Shown: positions 34,590-44,768 of the stretch, piece after piece
How positions within the stretch are numbered: the first letter of the stretch is position 1
Layout of the letters: the number at the start of each line of letters is the position of its first letter
Source of the DNA: DATJPD01 sp036394195
Lineage (GTDB): Bacteria > Pseudomonadota > Alphaproteobacteria > CACIAM-22H2
NCBI GenBank assembly: GCA_036394195.1
Contig: DASWFO010000049.1
Coordinates: 1-51,956, forward strand
Direction: 5' to 3'
Length of the DNA stretch: 51,956 nucleotides
Program-made: the position numbers and the translations under genes
Notes under the pieces: generated by a model
The model's input: the letters and a program-made list of their open reading frames with translations, nothing else
What the model was told of the DNA's origin: nothing
Databases searched by the model: none

Positions 34590-35314
34590 CGGGCTACTCC
34601 CGCGGTCCACCGCTTGCTCAAGGCCGCCATAAGGGCAAGCCCGCCAAGGGCGTAGAAGACGCCAAGGCCCAGCAGGCTCCAATCGCCCCACGGCCACGCC
34701 GCGGCGCCCCCGACAGCTTCCATCGTCCAAAAAGTTCCGAAGGCCGTGATCATGACGCCGACCACGAACTTGATTGCGTTCTCGGGCACGCGCCGCAGCG
34801 GTGCGCGGATTACCAGCCCCGCGGCAATCACCACAAGCAGCGCCGCGAGCGCGCCGGCGGTGCTGCTGATCCAGGCGCGTCCGTGCAGGCTCAACGCGAC
34901 CACGACCAGCCAGACCTCGAGGCCTTCGAGCAAGACGCCCTTGAAGGCAATGAGCCAGCTTGCCGTCCAGTCGCCTCGCGCCAGCTGCGCGCGGGTGGAC
35001 GCGAACTCCTGCGCCTCGTCATGCAGCGCCTTGAGGCCTGCCCCGCGCGCCACGGCCTTGGCCAGCCAGCGCATACCGAAGAGAAGCAGGAAGATCCCGA
35101 TGGTGAGCTGCAGCCACCTTATATCGACCCCCAGCCCGAGGACGCCGCCGGTGGCGGCCGTCATCGCCGCAAGCGCGGCCAATGCCGCGAGTGCCGCGGT
35201 GGACGCAGCGCGCCAGCCGATGCTCAAGCTGACCGCGAGCACGATCGTGAACGCTTCGACCCATTCGACCGCCGCGGTGAGAAAGGTTGGAGCGAAAATG
35301 GTCCAGTCAAGCAT
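34586..35314 (-). CDS. Polytopic membrane protein with two ExxE motifs (COG4280-like)
   Basis: A 242-residue membrane protein with about 6-7 TM segments. It has two half-repeats, each carrying an acidic pair in a helix: EWVEAFTIVLAV (Glu17/Glu20) and EGLEVWLVVVAL (Glu130/Glu133). The second resembles the REGLE metal-binding helix of FTR1 iron permeases, and the architecture resembles the uncharacterised COG4280 group, so cation transport is a guess. GGAG lies 8 nt before the ATG at 35314. It is tightly packed with the gene before (5 bp) and after (4-bp overlap). Confidence 0.78.
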   Translation of the reverse strand: MLDWTIFAPTFLTAAVEWVEAFTIVLAVSLSIGWRAASTAALAALAALAAMTAATGGVLGLGVDIRWLQLTIGIFLLLFGMRWLAKAVARGAGLKALHDEAQEFASTRAQLARGDWTASWLIAFKGVLLEGLEVWLVVVALSLHGRAWISSTAGALAALLVVIAAGLVIRAPLRRVPENAIKFVVGVMITAFGTFWTMEAVGGAAAWPWGDWSLLGLGVFYALGGLALMAALSKRWTAGVAR

Positions 35315-35319
35315 TCCGT

Positions 35320-35886
35320 CTACTCCAGCATGGTGGGGTAAAGCTGTCGCGGCGAGCGCCACGCCTCGTTGGCCCGGTAGCGCCAGAACGCGGTTGGAAA
35401 GTCGCGCTCGACCAGACCGGCGTCGAACATAACCGCGACGAGCCCGCGGTCAGGCATCGGCCGGACCGCGCAGTCGCCCGGAAGCTCCGCGGCCAGGTCG
35501 CGGACCCGCTGCAAGCCGGCGGTGGCGGCGGCGCACGACTCGTTGAGGCCTTGGCAGGCGACCGTGCATAAGCACGTCGTTCCACGCCGGCGCAGGGTCA
35601 CGGTGATCATTTTTGGCGAGCCCGCGCTCGCGTCTTTCACGAGCTCCGACACGACCAGCCCCAGCATGCGACAGACCGAGGCGGGGAACCTCCCGGTGTC
35701 CCTGGCATCGACACGGCAGTCGATGCCGCGCCGATCGAGAGACGTCATCTGAAGGTGCCGGCAGAGCGCGAATAGATACAGACCGGCATCGATCTCGGCC
35801 GCGTCGCCCGATGCGACGCCCGTCCATCTTTGGATGGGGCGCGGCATGACGGCCAGGTTCCGCGTCGCGGACGATTTCTTACGCAT
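35320..35886 (-). CDS. Degenerate histidine-kinase-like ATPase (HATPase fold) protein
   Basis: A 188-residue soluble protein resembling the dimerisation plus ATPase part of HisKA_2/HWE-type kinases. It has a helical part (AGLYLFALCRHLQ) and an N-box-like MLGLVVSELVKDAS, where canonical kinases have ELVTNA; the metal-binding Asn is Asp here (residue 85). A C-terminal GLQRVRDLAAELPG helix resembles the G2-box helix without its glycines. No phospho-accepting His motif is visible. GGAG lies 8 nt before the ATG at 35886. It overlaps the previous gene by 8 bp. Probably a binding or scaffold derivative. Confidence 0.65.
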   Translation of the reverse strand: MRKKSSATRNLAVMPRPIQRWTGVASGDAAEIDAGLYLFALCRHLQMTSLDRRGIDCRVDARDTGRFPASVCRMLGLVVSELVKDASAGSPKMITVTLRRRGTTCLCTVACQGLNESCAAATAGLQRVRDLAAELPGDCAVRPMPDRGLVAVMFDAGLVERDFPTAFWRYRANEAWRSPRQLYPTMLE

Positions 35887-36577
35887 GATGAGTCTCCGAG
35901 TTGCTCTGGAATCGATCGGCCCCGCGCTGGGCGGTTGCGACGAGCTCGACGAGATAGGCGCCGCCATGACGAATCGCGGCATCGGAGAACACCGAGCCGC
36001 CTAAGAGCACGCCGCGCGCATCGATGCCGCGGTCGGTGAGCAGAGACACCACCTCGCGCACGCTGCCGTAACCGACGTGACCATCGCCGATGCATTCGAT
36101 CAGGCGCACTTTGCTTTGGACCTGGAGGCTCCCCGGCAAGGGACGAACCACCTTGGCGCCGTAGGCGAGAACGCCGGCGCAGGTCCAGCCGCGATGAAGC
36201 AGCAGATGCAGAGCGACAGTCCCGCCATACCCGAAGCCGGCCAACACGAGCCGGTTCGGCCCCAGCCGGTAGGACCGCAATTGCTGATCGACCAGCAACT
36301 CGAGGTCCTGCGCCGCGCGAGCAATCCCCGCCACCCCGCCACCGGCCCCGTTCGCCAGCGCGCCATCCATGGCGCCGTCCGTGGCCGACTCGGGTCGCTC
36401 GACCCCATCCAGCGCCACGAATGCCGTCGCGGGCACCATCGTCGCCCATCGCGCCAGCTTGGCGGTCAGCATGGCGGCAGAACCGCCAAAATCGTGCAGC
36501 AACACAACCAGCGCCTCGGGCAATTTCGTCGCCGTCGGATCGAGCCGAATCCCGTGGGAAAACTGCATCCAGGCCAT
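35879..36577 (-). CDS. Catalytically dead alpha/beta hydrolase-like protein
   Basis: A 232-residue phospholipase/carboxylesterase-like fold. Every triad position is altered. The nucleophile elbow reads GFGYG (residues 114-118) where GFSxG is normal, so Ser is Gly116. The acid position in the GDGHVGYGS loop has His167 instead of Asp. The final His position reads GGAYLV (Ala207). The frame is intact with a good AGGAG site, so it is conserved as a protein, not a pseudogene. It is the first gene of the leftward string with the HATPase-like, ExxE membrane and small membrane proteins. Confidence 0.75.
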   Translation of the reverse strand: MAWMQFSHGIRLDPTATKLPEALVVLLHDFGGSAAMLTAKLARWATMVPATAFVALDGVERPESATDGAMDGALANGAGGGVAGIARAAQDLELLVDQQLRSYRLGPNRLVLAGFGYGGTVALHLLLHRGWTCAGVLAYGAKVVRPLPGSLQVQSKVRLIECIGDGHVGYGSVREVVSLLTDRGIDARGVLLGGSVFSDAAIRHGGAYLVELVATAQRGADRFQSNSETHHA

Positions 36578-36708
36578 GTGCCGCTCCTTCAGAAACCGAG
36601 CTGGCAAGACGCCGGGCGCCCTGCCTTGCGACGGATTTAAGCCCGGGCGCCTAATGCCGCAAATGCATTCATGTCACTGGGACATGCCCATTGCGAATGA
36701 CCACAGCG

Positions 36709-37608
36709 TTACAAGCTCTTGGTCACCGACACGACCACGTCGCGCAGCCAGCGATGCGCGGGGTGGCGGTCGAGCCGCCGGTGCCACAGCATCGACGTGT
36801 GCAGCTGCGGCGATTCATAGGGCGGCTCGCAGATCTGCAGCGGATGATTGCGCACAAATTCCTGCGCGATGCGGCGAGCGAGGGTGACCACCAGGTCGGA
36901 CTGGACGAGGATCGGTGCCGCCGAGAGGTACGGTACGCGCAGGGTGATCCGGCGCGTTTTCCCATGACCGGCGAGCCAGCGATCGATGAAGCCGATGTCC
37001 TCGCGCGTCGACGAAATCTCGAGGTGCGGCAGTTCCGCGAAGGCCGCCGGCGACAGCTTGCGCCGGCTCGCCGGATGCCCGCGCCGCATGACCATGACAT
37101 ACGGGTCCTCGAGCAGCGTCTCCGTCGCGAACCGCTCGGCGGGGTTGTCCATGCTGCCAAGGGCGAGATCGAGATCGCCGCGGTCGAGACGCTCGGCAAT
37201 GTCCAGCGTTCCGCTGGGTCGCAGATCGAGCCGGACTCCCGGTGCCGCGGCGGAGACGGCCGCGACGAGCGGCGCCGCCAGAACGACGGCGGCATAGTTG
37301 TTGAGGACCAGCGTGAAGCGCCGGTCGGACGCCGCGGGGTCGAATGCCACCGGCTCGAGGGCCAGCTGCATCTCGCTCAACGCGCTGCGCAGCGGGCCGG
37401 CGAGGGTCTCGGCTCGCGGTGTCGGCACCATGCCGTCGGGGGTGCGAACGAACAGCTCGTCCTTGAGCATGTAACGCAGCCGGTTGAGCGCGTGGCTCAT
37501 CGCCGGCTGGCTCAAGCCGATCCGGCTGCCGGCGCGAGTGACGCTGCGCTCCTGCATCACCGCGTCGAACACGATGAGGAGATTGAGATCGAACGCGCCC
37601 CAATTCAT
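36709..37608 (-). CDS. LysR family transcriptional regulator
   Basis: A 299-residue LysR regulator. The HTH is FDLNLLIVFDAVMQERSVTRAGSRIGLSQPAMSHALNRLR, typical of the NodD/PcpR/NahR branch that often controls aromatic catabolism. Starts at 37608 (MNWGAFDL) or 37617 are both possible. It follows cysS by 56 bp on the same strand and precedes the dead-hydrolase gene by 131 bp, also same strand, so its target is not obvious from layout. Confidence 0.92.
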   Translation of the reverse strand: MNWGAFDLNLLIVFDAVMQERSVTRAGSRIGLSQPAMSHALNRLRYMLKDELFVRTPDGMVPTPRAETLAGPLRSALSEMQLALEPVAFDPAASDRRFTLVLNNYAAVVLAAPLVAAVSAAAPGVRLDLRPSGTLDIAERLDRGDLDLALGSMDNPAERFATETLLEDPYVMVMRRGHPASRRKLSPAAFAELPHLEISSTREDIGFIDRWLAGHGKTRRITLRVPYLSAAPILVQSDLVVTLARRIAQEFVRNHPLQICEPPYESPQLHTSMLWHRRLDRHPAHRWLRDVVVSVTKSL

Positions 37609-37664
37609 GTCCAACATGTATTGGTGACACGCATGCGTTTCAAGCATACTACCGTTTGGCGCGG

Positions 37665-39067
<1,403 letters not shown>

Positions 39068-39071
<4 letters not shown>

Positions 39072-40411
39072 GCCGCCCGTCCCGACAGGCGCGCCGCGGC
39101 CTTCTCCCGGCCGATCATCGGCAGCAGCGCCTTCAGCTCGGGACCGTGCTCGCGTGCCGTCAGGGCCCGGCGCAGCGGCATGAACAGCTCCCGCCCCTTG
39201 CGCCCGGTGGCGGCGCGGACCGCCGACGTCCACATCGTCCACGTGGTGTCGTCCCACGGCTCGGCCGGCAGCAACGAGGCGGCGGTCGCCGCGAAATTCG
39301 CATCGTCGATGAGCGGCGCCACGGCCCCGCTGGTGACCTGCCACCAGTCCCGCGCGTCTTCGAGCCGCTGCAGATTGCCGCGCACCGCCTGCCAGAACTC
39401 CTCGGTAGCAGCGTCGAGACCCGACGCCTTCAGCCTGTGGGCGACGTCTGCGAACTCGTAGTGATGCAGCACCCCTGCACTCAGCGCCTTAAGCTCGTCG
39501 GCATCGAACCGCGCCGGCGCGCGGCCGAAATCGGAGAGCGAGAAGTGCTGGCCGAGCTCGGCCAGCGACCGCACCGGGGCAACCGGCTTGGATGATCCCA
39601 GCCGCGCCAGCAGGCTGTTCACCGCCATCGCCTCGACGCCGTCCTCGCGGAGAGACTTGACCGACAGCGAACCTATCCGCTTCGACAGGCCCTCCCCTTC
39701 CCGGCCAACGAGCAGCGCCAGGTGGCCGAACTCGGGCGGCTTGGCGCCAAGCGCCTCGAACAGCTGGATCTGCGGCACGGTGTTGGTCACATGATCTTCG
39801 CCGCGGATGACATGCGTGATCTGCAGATCGATGTCATCGACGACCGATGAGAACGTGTAAAGCGGTACCCCGTCGGCGCGGATCAGCACGGGGTCGCTGA
39901 GTGCTGCCGCGTCGATTGCAACCGACCCGCGGATACGATCCTCCCATCCGACCTTGCGGTGGTCGAGCTTGAAGCGCCAGTGCGGCCGGCGGCCCTCCGC
40001 CTCCAGCCGCGCCCGGTCGGCGTCGCCGAGCCGAAGCGCCGCGCGGTCGTACACCGGCGGCCGATGCCGGGCCAGCTGCACCTTGCGCTGCAGGTCCAGC
40101 TCCTCGGCGGTCTCGTAGCAGGGATAAAGCCGGCCGGCGGCTTCGAGCTTCTCCGCCGCCTTGGTGTAAAGCGGGAGGCGGGCCAACTGGTGATATTCTT
40201 GTTCGTCCCAGGTGAGGCCGAGCCACAGCAGGTCGGAGCGGATGGCTTCCGCGAAACGGTCTTCCGAACGCGCGAGGTCGGTGTCATCGAAACGCAGGAT
40301 GAACGTCCCGTGCACGGCGCGCGCGAACAGCCAGTTCACGAGTGCGGTCCGCGCATTGCCGACATGAAGCTGGCCGGTCGGGCTCGGCGCAAAACGAACG
40401 CGAACGCTCAT
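39068..40411 (-). CDS. gltX: Glutamyl-tRNA synthetase
   Basis: A 447-residue class I synthetase: RFAPSPTGQLHVGNARTALVNWLFAR (HIGH variant), VIRGEDHVTNT, and a KMSKS variant LSKRIGSLSV. Alphaproteobacteria often have two GluRS copies; this shorter type with the KRIG loop fits the second form, so charging of a subset of tRNAs (Glu or Gln isoacceptors) is possible. Overlaps nadE and cysS by 4 bp each. Confidence 0.95.
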
Positions 40412-42075
40412 CGCGGCGCCCGAAAACCGTTGGTGATCGGATAGCGGCGGTCGCGCCCGAAGGCGCGGCGCGTGATCTTCACACCCGGGGGTGCCTGCCG
40501 CCGCTTGTATTCCGCGATGTCGAGCATGCGCCAGATGCGGTTGACGGTCGCTTCGTTGTGGCCGCGGGCGACGATCTCAGCCACCGGCATCTCTTTCTCG
40601 ATCAGGCAATGCAGCACGTCATCGAGCTCGGCATAGGACGAGCCCAGCGACGCCTCATCGGTCTGGTCGGGCCTGAGCTCCGCCGACGGCGGCTTGGTGA
40701 TGACGCGCTCGGGCATCACCCGCCCCGCCGGGCCTTTTGCCCCCTCTGGCTGAACCTGGTTGCGCCAGCGGGCCAGCCGGAACACCTCGGTCTTGTACAC
40801 GTCTTTCAGCACCGCGTACCCGCCGCACATGTCGCCGTAGAGCGTCGAGTAGCCGGCCGACATCTCCGATTTGTTGCCGGTCGAGACGACCATGTGGCCG
40901 AACTTGTTGGACAGCGCCATGAGCGTCATGCCGCGCGCCCGCGACTGGATGTTCTCTTCGGTCGTATCGGGCTTGGTCCCGGCAAACGGTACGCGGAGCA
41001 TCTCCTGCATCGCGTGCATGGCCGCCTCGATCGGGATGGTGTCGAGCTGGATCCCGAGGAGGCGCGCGACTTCCGCGGCGTCGTCCAGGCTTTCGCGCGA
41101 GGTGTACGGCGACGGCATCATGACGCCGCGCACCTTGCCCGGCCCGAGCGCATCGACGGCGATCGCCGCAGTCAATGCCGAATCGATGCCGCCCGACAGG
41201 CCGAGAATGACGCCGGGGAACCGGTTCTTGGTCACGTAGTCGCCAATCCCGATCATCAGCGCGCGATACACGGCGTCCAGGTGCTCGGGCGGCTTGACGA
41301 TCTCCCCGGGCGCGCACGTCCATCCGCCGTTGCCGTTCCGCGTGAACTGGGCGATCGCGACGGTTTCGCGCCAGGCCGGCGCTTCCACCGCGATGCTGCG
41401 GTCGGCGTTCAGCACGAACGACGCTCCGTCGAACACCAGCTCGTCCTGGCCGCCGACCTGGTTGACATAGACCAGCGGCAGGCCGGTCTCGCTGACCCGC
41501 GCCACGGCGAGATTGATCCGCTCATCGATCTTGTCGGTCTCGAACGGGCTGCCGTTGGGCGAGATCAGGATCTCGGCGCCGGACTCGGCGAGACACTCCG
41601 GCACGTCGGGGAGCCAGATGTCCTCGCAGATCGGCACGCCGATCCGCACGCCGCGGAACGGGATCGGGCCGGGCATGGGGCCGGTGGCGAAGACGCGCTT
41701 CTCGTCGAACACGCCGTAATTCGGCAGCTCATGCTTGAAGCGCGTCGCCGCGATCTTGCCGTCCTCCAGCAGCAGTGCCGCGTTGTACAGTTTGCCCTCA
41801 CTGACCCACGGGCTCCCGATCAGCATCGCCGGGCCGCCATCGGCGGTCTCGGCGGCGAGCTCGGCGACGGCGGCATGCACGGCGGCCTGGAACGCCGGCT
41901 TCAGCACCAGATCCTCCAGCGGATACCCCGCGATGACGAGCTCCGAGTAGACGACCAGATCGGCCTTCAGCGCCGCCGCCTTCCGGCGGGCCTCGCGGAT
42001 GCGCTGGACGTTGCCCGGCAGGTCGCCGACCGTCGGATTGAGTTGCGCCAGTGCCAGCGTCAGGCGGTCGGTCAT
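40408..42075 (-). CDS. nadE: Glutamine-dependent NAD+ synthase
   Basis: A 555-residue two-domain enzyme. The N-terminal nitrilase-type glutaminase has the catalytic Glu/Lys/Cys (YSELVIAGYPLEDL, FKHELPNYGVFDEKR, GVPICEDIWLPD). The C-terminal NAD synthetase has the P-loop GLSGGIDSALTAAIAVDALG. It converts deamido-NAD to NAD with glutamine. The ATG overlaps the pncB stop and the stop overlaps the gltX start, both as 4-bp ATGA joints. Confidence 0.96.
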   Translation of the reverse strand: MTDRLTLALAQLNPTVGDLPGNVQRIREARRKAAALKADLVVYSELVIAGYPLEDLVLKPAFQAAVHAAVAELAAETADGGPAMLIGSPWVSEGKLYNAALLLEDGKIAATRFKHELPNYGVFDEKRVFATGPMPGPIPFRGVRIGVPICEDIWLPDVPECLAESGAEILISPNGSPFETDKIDERINLAVARVSETGLPLVYVNQVGGQDELVFDGASFVLNADRSIAVEAPAWRETVAIAQFTRNGNGGWTCAPGEIVKPPEHLDAVYRALMIGIGDYVTKNRFPGVILGLSGGIDSALTAAIAVDALGPGKVRGVMMPSPYTSRESLDDAAEVARLLGIQLDTIPIEAAMHAMQEMLRVPFAGTKPDTTEENIQSRARGMTLMALSNKFGHMVVSTGNKSEMSAGYSTLYGDMCGGYAVLKDVYKTEVFRLARWRNQVQPEGAKGPAGRVMPERVITKPPSAELRPDQTDEASLGSSYAELDDVLHCLIEKEMPVAEIVARGHNEATVNRIWRMLDIAEYKRRQAPPGVKITRRAFGRDRRYPITNGFRAPR

Positions 42076-43238
42076 GGTCCGGACCGGCCGTCGGCCGGCT
42101 TGCGCAGCAGGAATTCGCGCCCGATCTTCACCATCGGCTTGCCGTCATAAGCGATGATGTCGGCGGTCGCGTAGGTTTCCGTCCAGTTCTCCGGCAGGAA
42201 CGAGCCCGTGCCGACGATGTCGATCGGCGCCTCGGCCACCGCCATGGTCTTGCACTTGGCCGGCGTGAAGCCCGACGACGCGACGATCTTGACCTTATTG
42301 AATCCCGCGGCGTCGAGATGCTCGCGCGCGTGCCAGATGGCGGCCGCCGACACGCCGGTGCCGACGAGATAGCGGAGCTCCGACTCCGTCCGGTAGCCGC
42401 GGATCGCCTTCCGCGCGTGGCGGTCGAGGGCCGCGTAGGATCCTGCCATGTCGAGGCCCTCGATGTAGCGCCCCCCGTGGGTGTCGAGCCGGACGCCGAG
42501 GCGTCCGGCGGCCGCGCGCTCGCGGAAGCGGCGGCTCACCGCCAGCGCGTCGGTGATCTCGCGGCCGAAATAGTCGACCAGCACCACCAGCAGCTCGTCC
42601 CGCGGAAACGTCTCGTCCAGCATCTCGGCGGCGCGCACGGTCGACCCCGCATAGCCGATCAGCGCATGCGGCATGGTGCCGAGCCCCTCGGTGCGGCCGA
42701 AGTAATGCGCGGTGGCCGTGGTCGCGTTGCCGATGAATCCGACGGCGCCCGCCTCGCGCTTGGCCGCCGCCGAACCGACCGACGCGGCGTACGCCATCAT
42801 CTCGGCCATTTCGGTGCCGGCGCAGTGGCGCGCATCCATGGCCAGGAAGGCAACCTTCGGCAGGTCGATGCACATCGTGTAGGCGTTGTATGCGGCGACG
42901 CAGGCCGGGCCGATCTTCTGCAGGTAGATCGTCTCGAGGTCGACGAGATGGCGGAACGAGCCGCTGATGTACATCAGCGGATCGCCGGCGCCGACCCACG
43001 TACCTTCCTTGTGGCGGAGTTCGATGTCGAACCGGGTGCCGCGCGCGGCCGCGATCGCGTTCAGCCAGTCGACGGCGAGCTTCGGCGTGAAGATGACCGG
43101 GCGCCGCATGAACACGGCATAGGTCACGGGCTGGTCGCCGAAGCGCTCGACCGCCGCCTTGCTCTTCAGGAAGTAGCGGTCGCTCAGCCGCTCGATCTCA
43201 TCAGGGCCCGGTGCCGGACCGTCCCCGCGCCCGCTCAT
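42072..43238 (-). CDS. pncB: Nicotinate phosphoribosyltransferase
   Basis: A 388-residue NAPRTase-like enzyme. It has FRHLVDLETIYLQKIGPA, the substrate-binding run DARHCAGTEMAEMMAYAASVG, the phosphate-binding VRLDTHGGRYIEGLD and KIVASSGFTP. It makes nicotinate mononucleotide for NAD salvage, directly feeding the pathway completed by the co-translated nadE. It starts 4 bp after the aroG stop. Confidence 0.92.
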   Translation of the reverse strand: MSGRGDGPAPGPDEIERLSDRYFLKSKAAVERFGDQPVTYAVFMRRPVIFTPKLAVDWLNAIAAARGTRFDIELRHKEGTWVGAGDPLMYISGSFRHLVDLETIYLQKIGPACVAAYNAYTMCIDLPKVAFLAMDARHCAGTEMAEMMAYAASVGSAAAKREAGAVGFIGNATTATAHYFGRTEGLGTMPHALIGYAGSTVRAAEMLDETFPRDELLVVLVDYFGREITDALAVSRRFRERAAAGRLGVRLDTHGGRYIEGLDMAGSYAALDRHARKAIRGYRTESELRYLVGTGVSAAAIWHAREHLDAAGFNKVKIVASSGFTPAKCKTMAVAEAPIDIVGTGSFLPENWTETYATADIIAYDGKPMVKIGREFLLRKPADGRSGP

Positions 43239-43242
43239 GGCG

Positions 43243-44631
43243 TCACGACGCCGCGGCGGCGCGCCGGGCTCCCAGCCCGTTCAGTCGCGACGCCTTCAGC
43301 CCCTCGGCGATGAGGAACGCCAGCTCGAGCGCCTGGCTGGCGTTGAGGCGAGGGTCGCAATGCGTGTGATAGCGATCGGCGAGCGCATGGTCGTCGATCG
43401 CTTCCGCGCCGCCCGTGCACTCGGTCACGTTCTGGCCGGTCATCTCGAAATGGACGCCGCCGCCGTACGCGCCCTCGCCCGGCAGGATCTCCAGAAAGGC
43501 GCGAACCTCGGTCAGAATATGGTCGAACGGCCGGGTCTTGTACCCGGTCGTCGACTTGATCGTGTTCCCATGCATCGGGTCGCATGACCAGACGACCTTG
43601 CGGCCCTCGCGATGGACGCGGCGCACCAGCGGCGCCAGCTTCGCGTTCACCTTGTCGGCGCCCATGCGGGTGATCAGGGTCAGACGGCCGGGCTCGTTCT
43701 CCGGGTTGAGGATGTCGATCAGCCGGAGCAGCTCGTCCGGATCCGAGGTCGGGCCGCATTTGAGGCCGAGCGGGTTCTTGATGCCGCGGCAGAACTCGAC
43801 ATGCGCGCCGTCGGGCTGGCGCGTGCGGTCGCCGATCCACACCATGTGCGCGGAGCAGTCGTACCAGTCGCCGGTCGTGGAATCGATCCGCGTGAGGGCC
43901 TGTTCGTAAGGCAGCAGCAGCGCCTCGTGCGAGGTGAAAAAATCCGCCTCACGGATCTGCGGGGTGTGGTCGGCGGTGAGGCCGCAGGCTTCCATGAAGG
44001 TGAGGGCCTCGGCGATCCGGTCCGCAAGCGCGCGGAACTTCTCGCCCGCCGGGCTGCGCTCGACAAAGCCGAGGTTCCAGCCGTGGACGCGATGGAGATC
44101 GGCGTAGCCGCCATGCGCGAAGGCGCGCAGCAGATTCAGCGTCGACGCCGCCTGCGCATAGGACTGCAGCATGCGCGCCGGATCGGCTTTGCGCGCCTCG
44201 GCCGTGAAATCGATGCCGTTGATGATGTCGCCGCGATAGGCCGGCAGGGTGACGGTCCCTTGCGTCTCGGTATCGCTCGACCGCGGCTTCGCGAACTGGC
44301 CGGCGAGGCGACCGACCTTCACCACGGGCAGACCGGCGCCGTACATCAGCACGACGGTCATCTGCAGCAAGACCTTGAACGAATCGCGGATGTTGTCGGC
44401 GCCGAATTCGGCGAAGCTCTCGGCGCAGTCGCCGCCCTGCAGGAGGACGGCCTTGCCCTCCGCCACCTTGGCGAGGCTCGCTTTCAGCGCCCGCGCCTCG
44501 CCCGCAAAGACCAGCGGCGGGAAGCTGCGAAGCTTGCCTTCAACCGCGGTCAACGCCGCCGCGTCCGGGTAGTCCGGCATTTGCCGGCCGGATTTGCCGC
44601 GCCAGGATTCGGGCGTCCATTTGGCCGCCAT
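43243..44631 (-). CDS. Class II 3-deoxy-7-phosphoheptulonate (DAHP) synthase
   Basis: A 462-residue class II (plant/mycobacterial type) DAHP synthase, first step of the shikimate pathway. Motifs: LLQGGDCAESFAEF, AGQFAKPRSSDTE, HMVWIGDRTRQPDGAHVEF, RGIKNPLGLKCGP and SCDPMHGNT. The start at 44631 has GGAG 7 nt upstream; the frame to 44700 overlaps the divergent promoter region. It leads the pncB-nadE-gltX-cysS string. Confidence 0.96.
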   Translation of the reverse strand: MAAKWTPESWRGKSGRQMPDYPDAAALTAVEGKLRSFPPLVFAGEARALKASLAKVAEGKAVLLQGGDCAESFAEFGADNIRDSFKVLLQMTVVLMYGAGLPVVKVGRLAGQFAKPRSSDTETQGTVTLPAYRGDIINGIDFTAEARKADPARMLQSYAQAASTLNLLRAFAHGGYADLHRVHGWNLGFVERSPAGEKFRALADRIAEALTFMEACGLTADHTPQIREADFFTSHEALLLPYEQALTRIDSTTGDWYDCSAHMVWIGDRTRQPDGAHVEFCRGIKNPLGLKCGPTSDPDELLRLIDILNPENEPGRLTLITRMGADKVNAKLAPLVRRVHREGRKVVWSCDPMHGNTIKSTTGYKTRPFDHILTEVRAFLEILPGEGAYGGGVHFEMTGQNVTECTGGAEAIDDHALADRYHTHCDPRLNASQALELAFLIAEGLKASRLNGLGARRAAAAS

Positions 44632-44768
44632 CGGGATACTCCAGAAGCTCGAAAAAGCAGTCGTAGTGCGGTTATACGCCGCCGAGCCGCAAAACGCCAA
44701 TGAGCATTAACCAATTGAGCGGCATCGAAATTTGCCTTCCCGAACAGCGTCGTGTAAGCACCGCGCCC

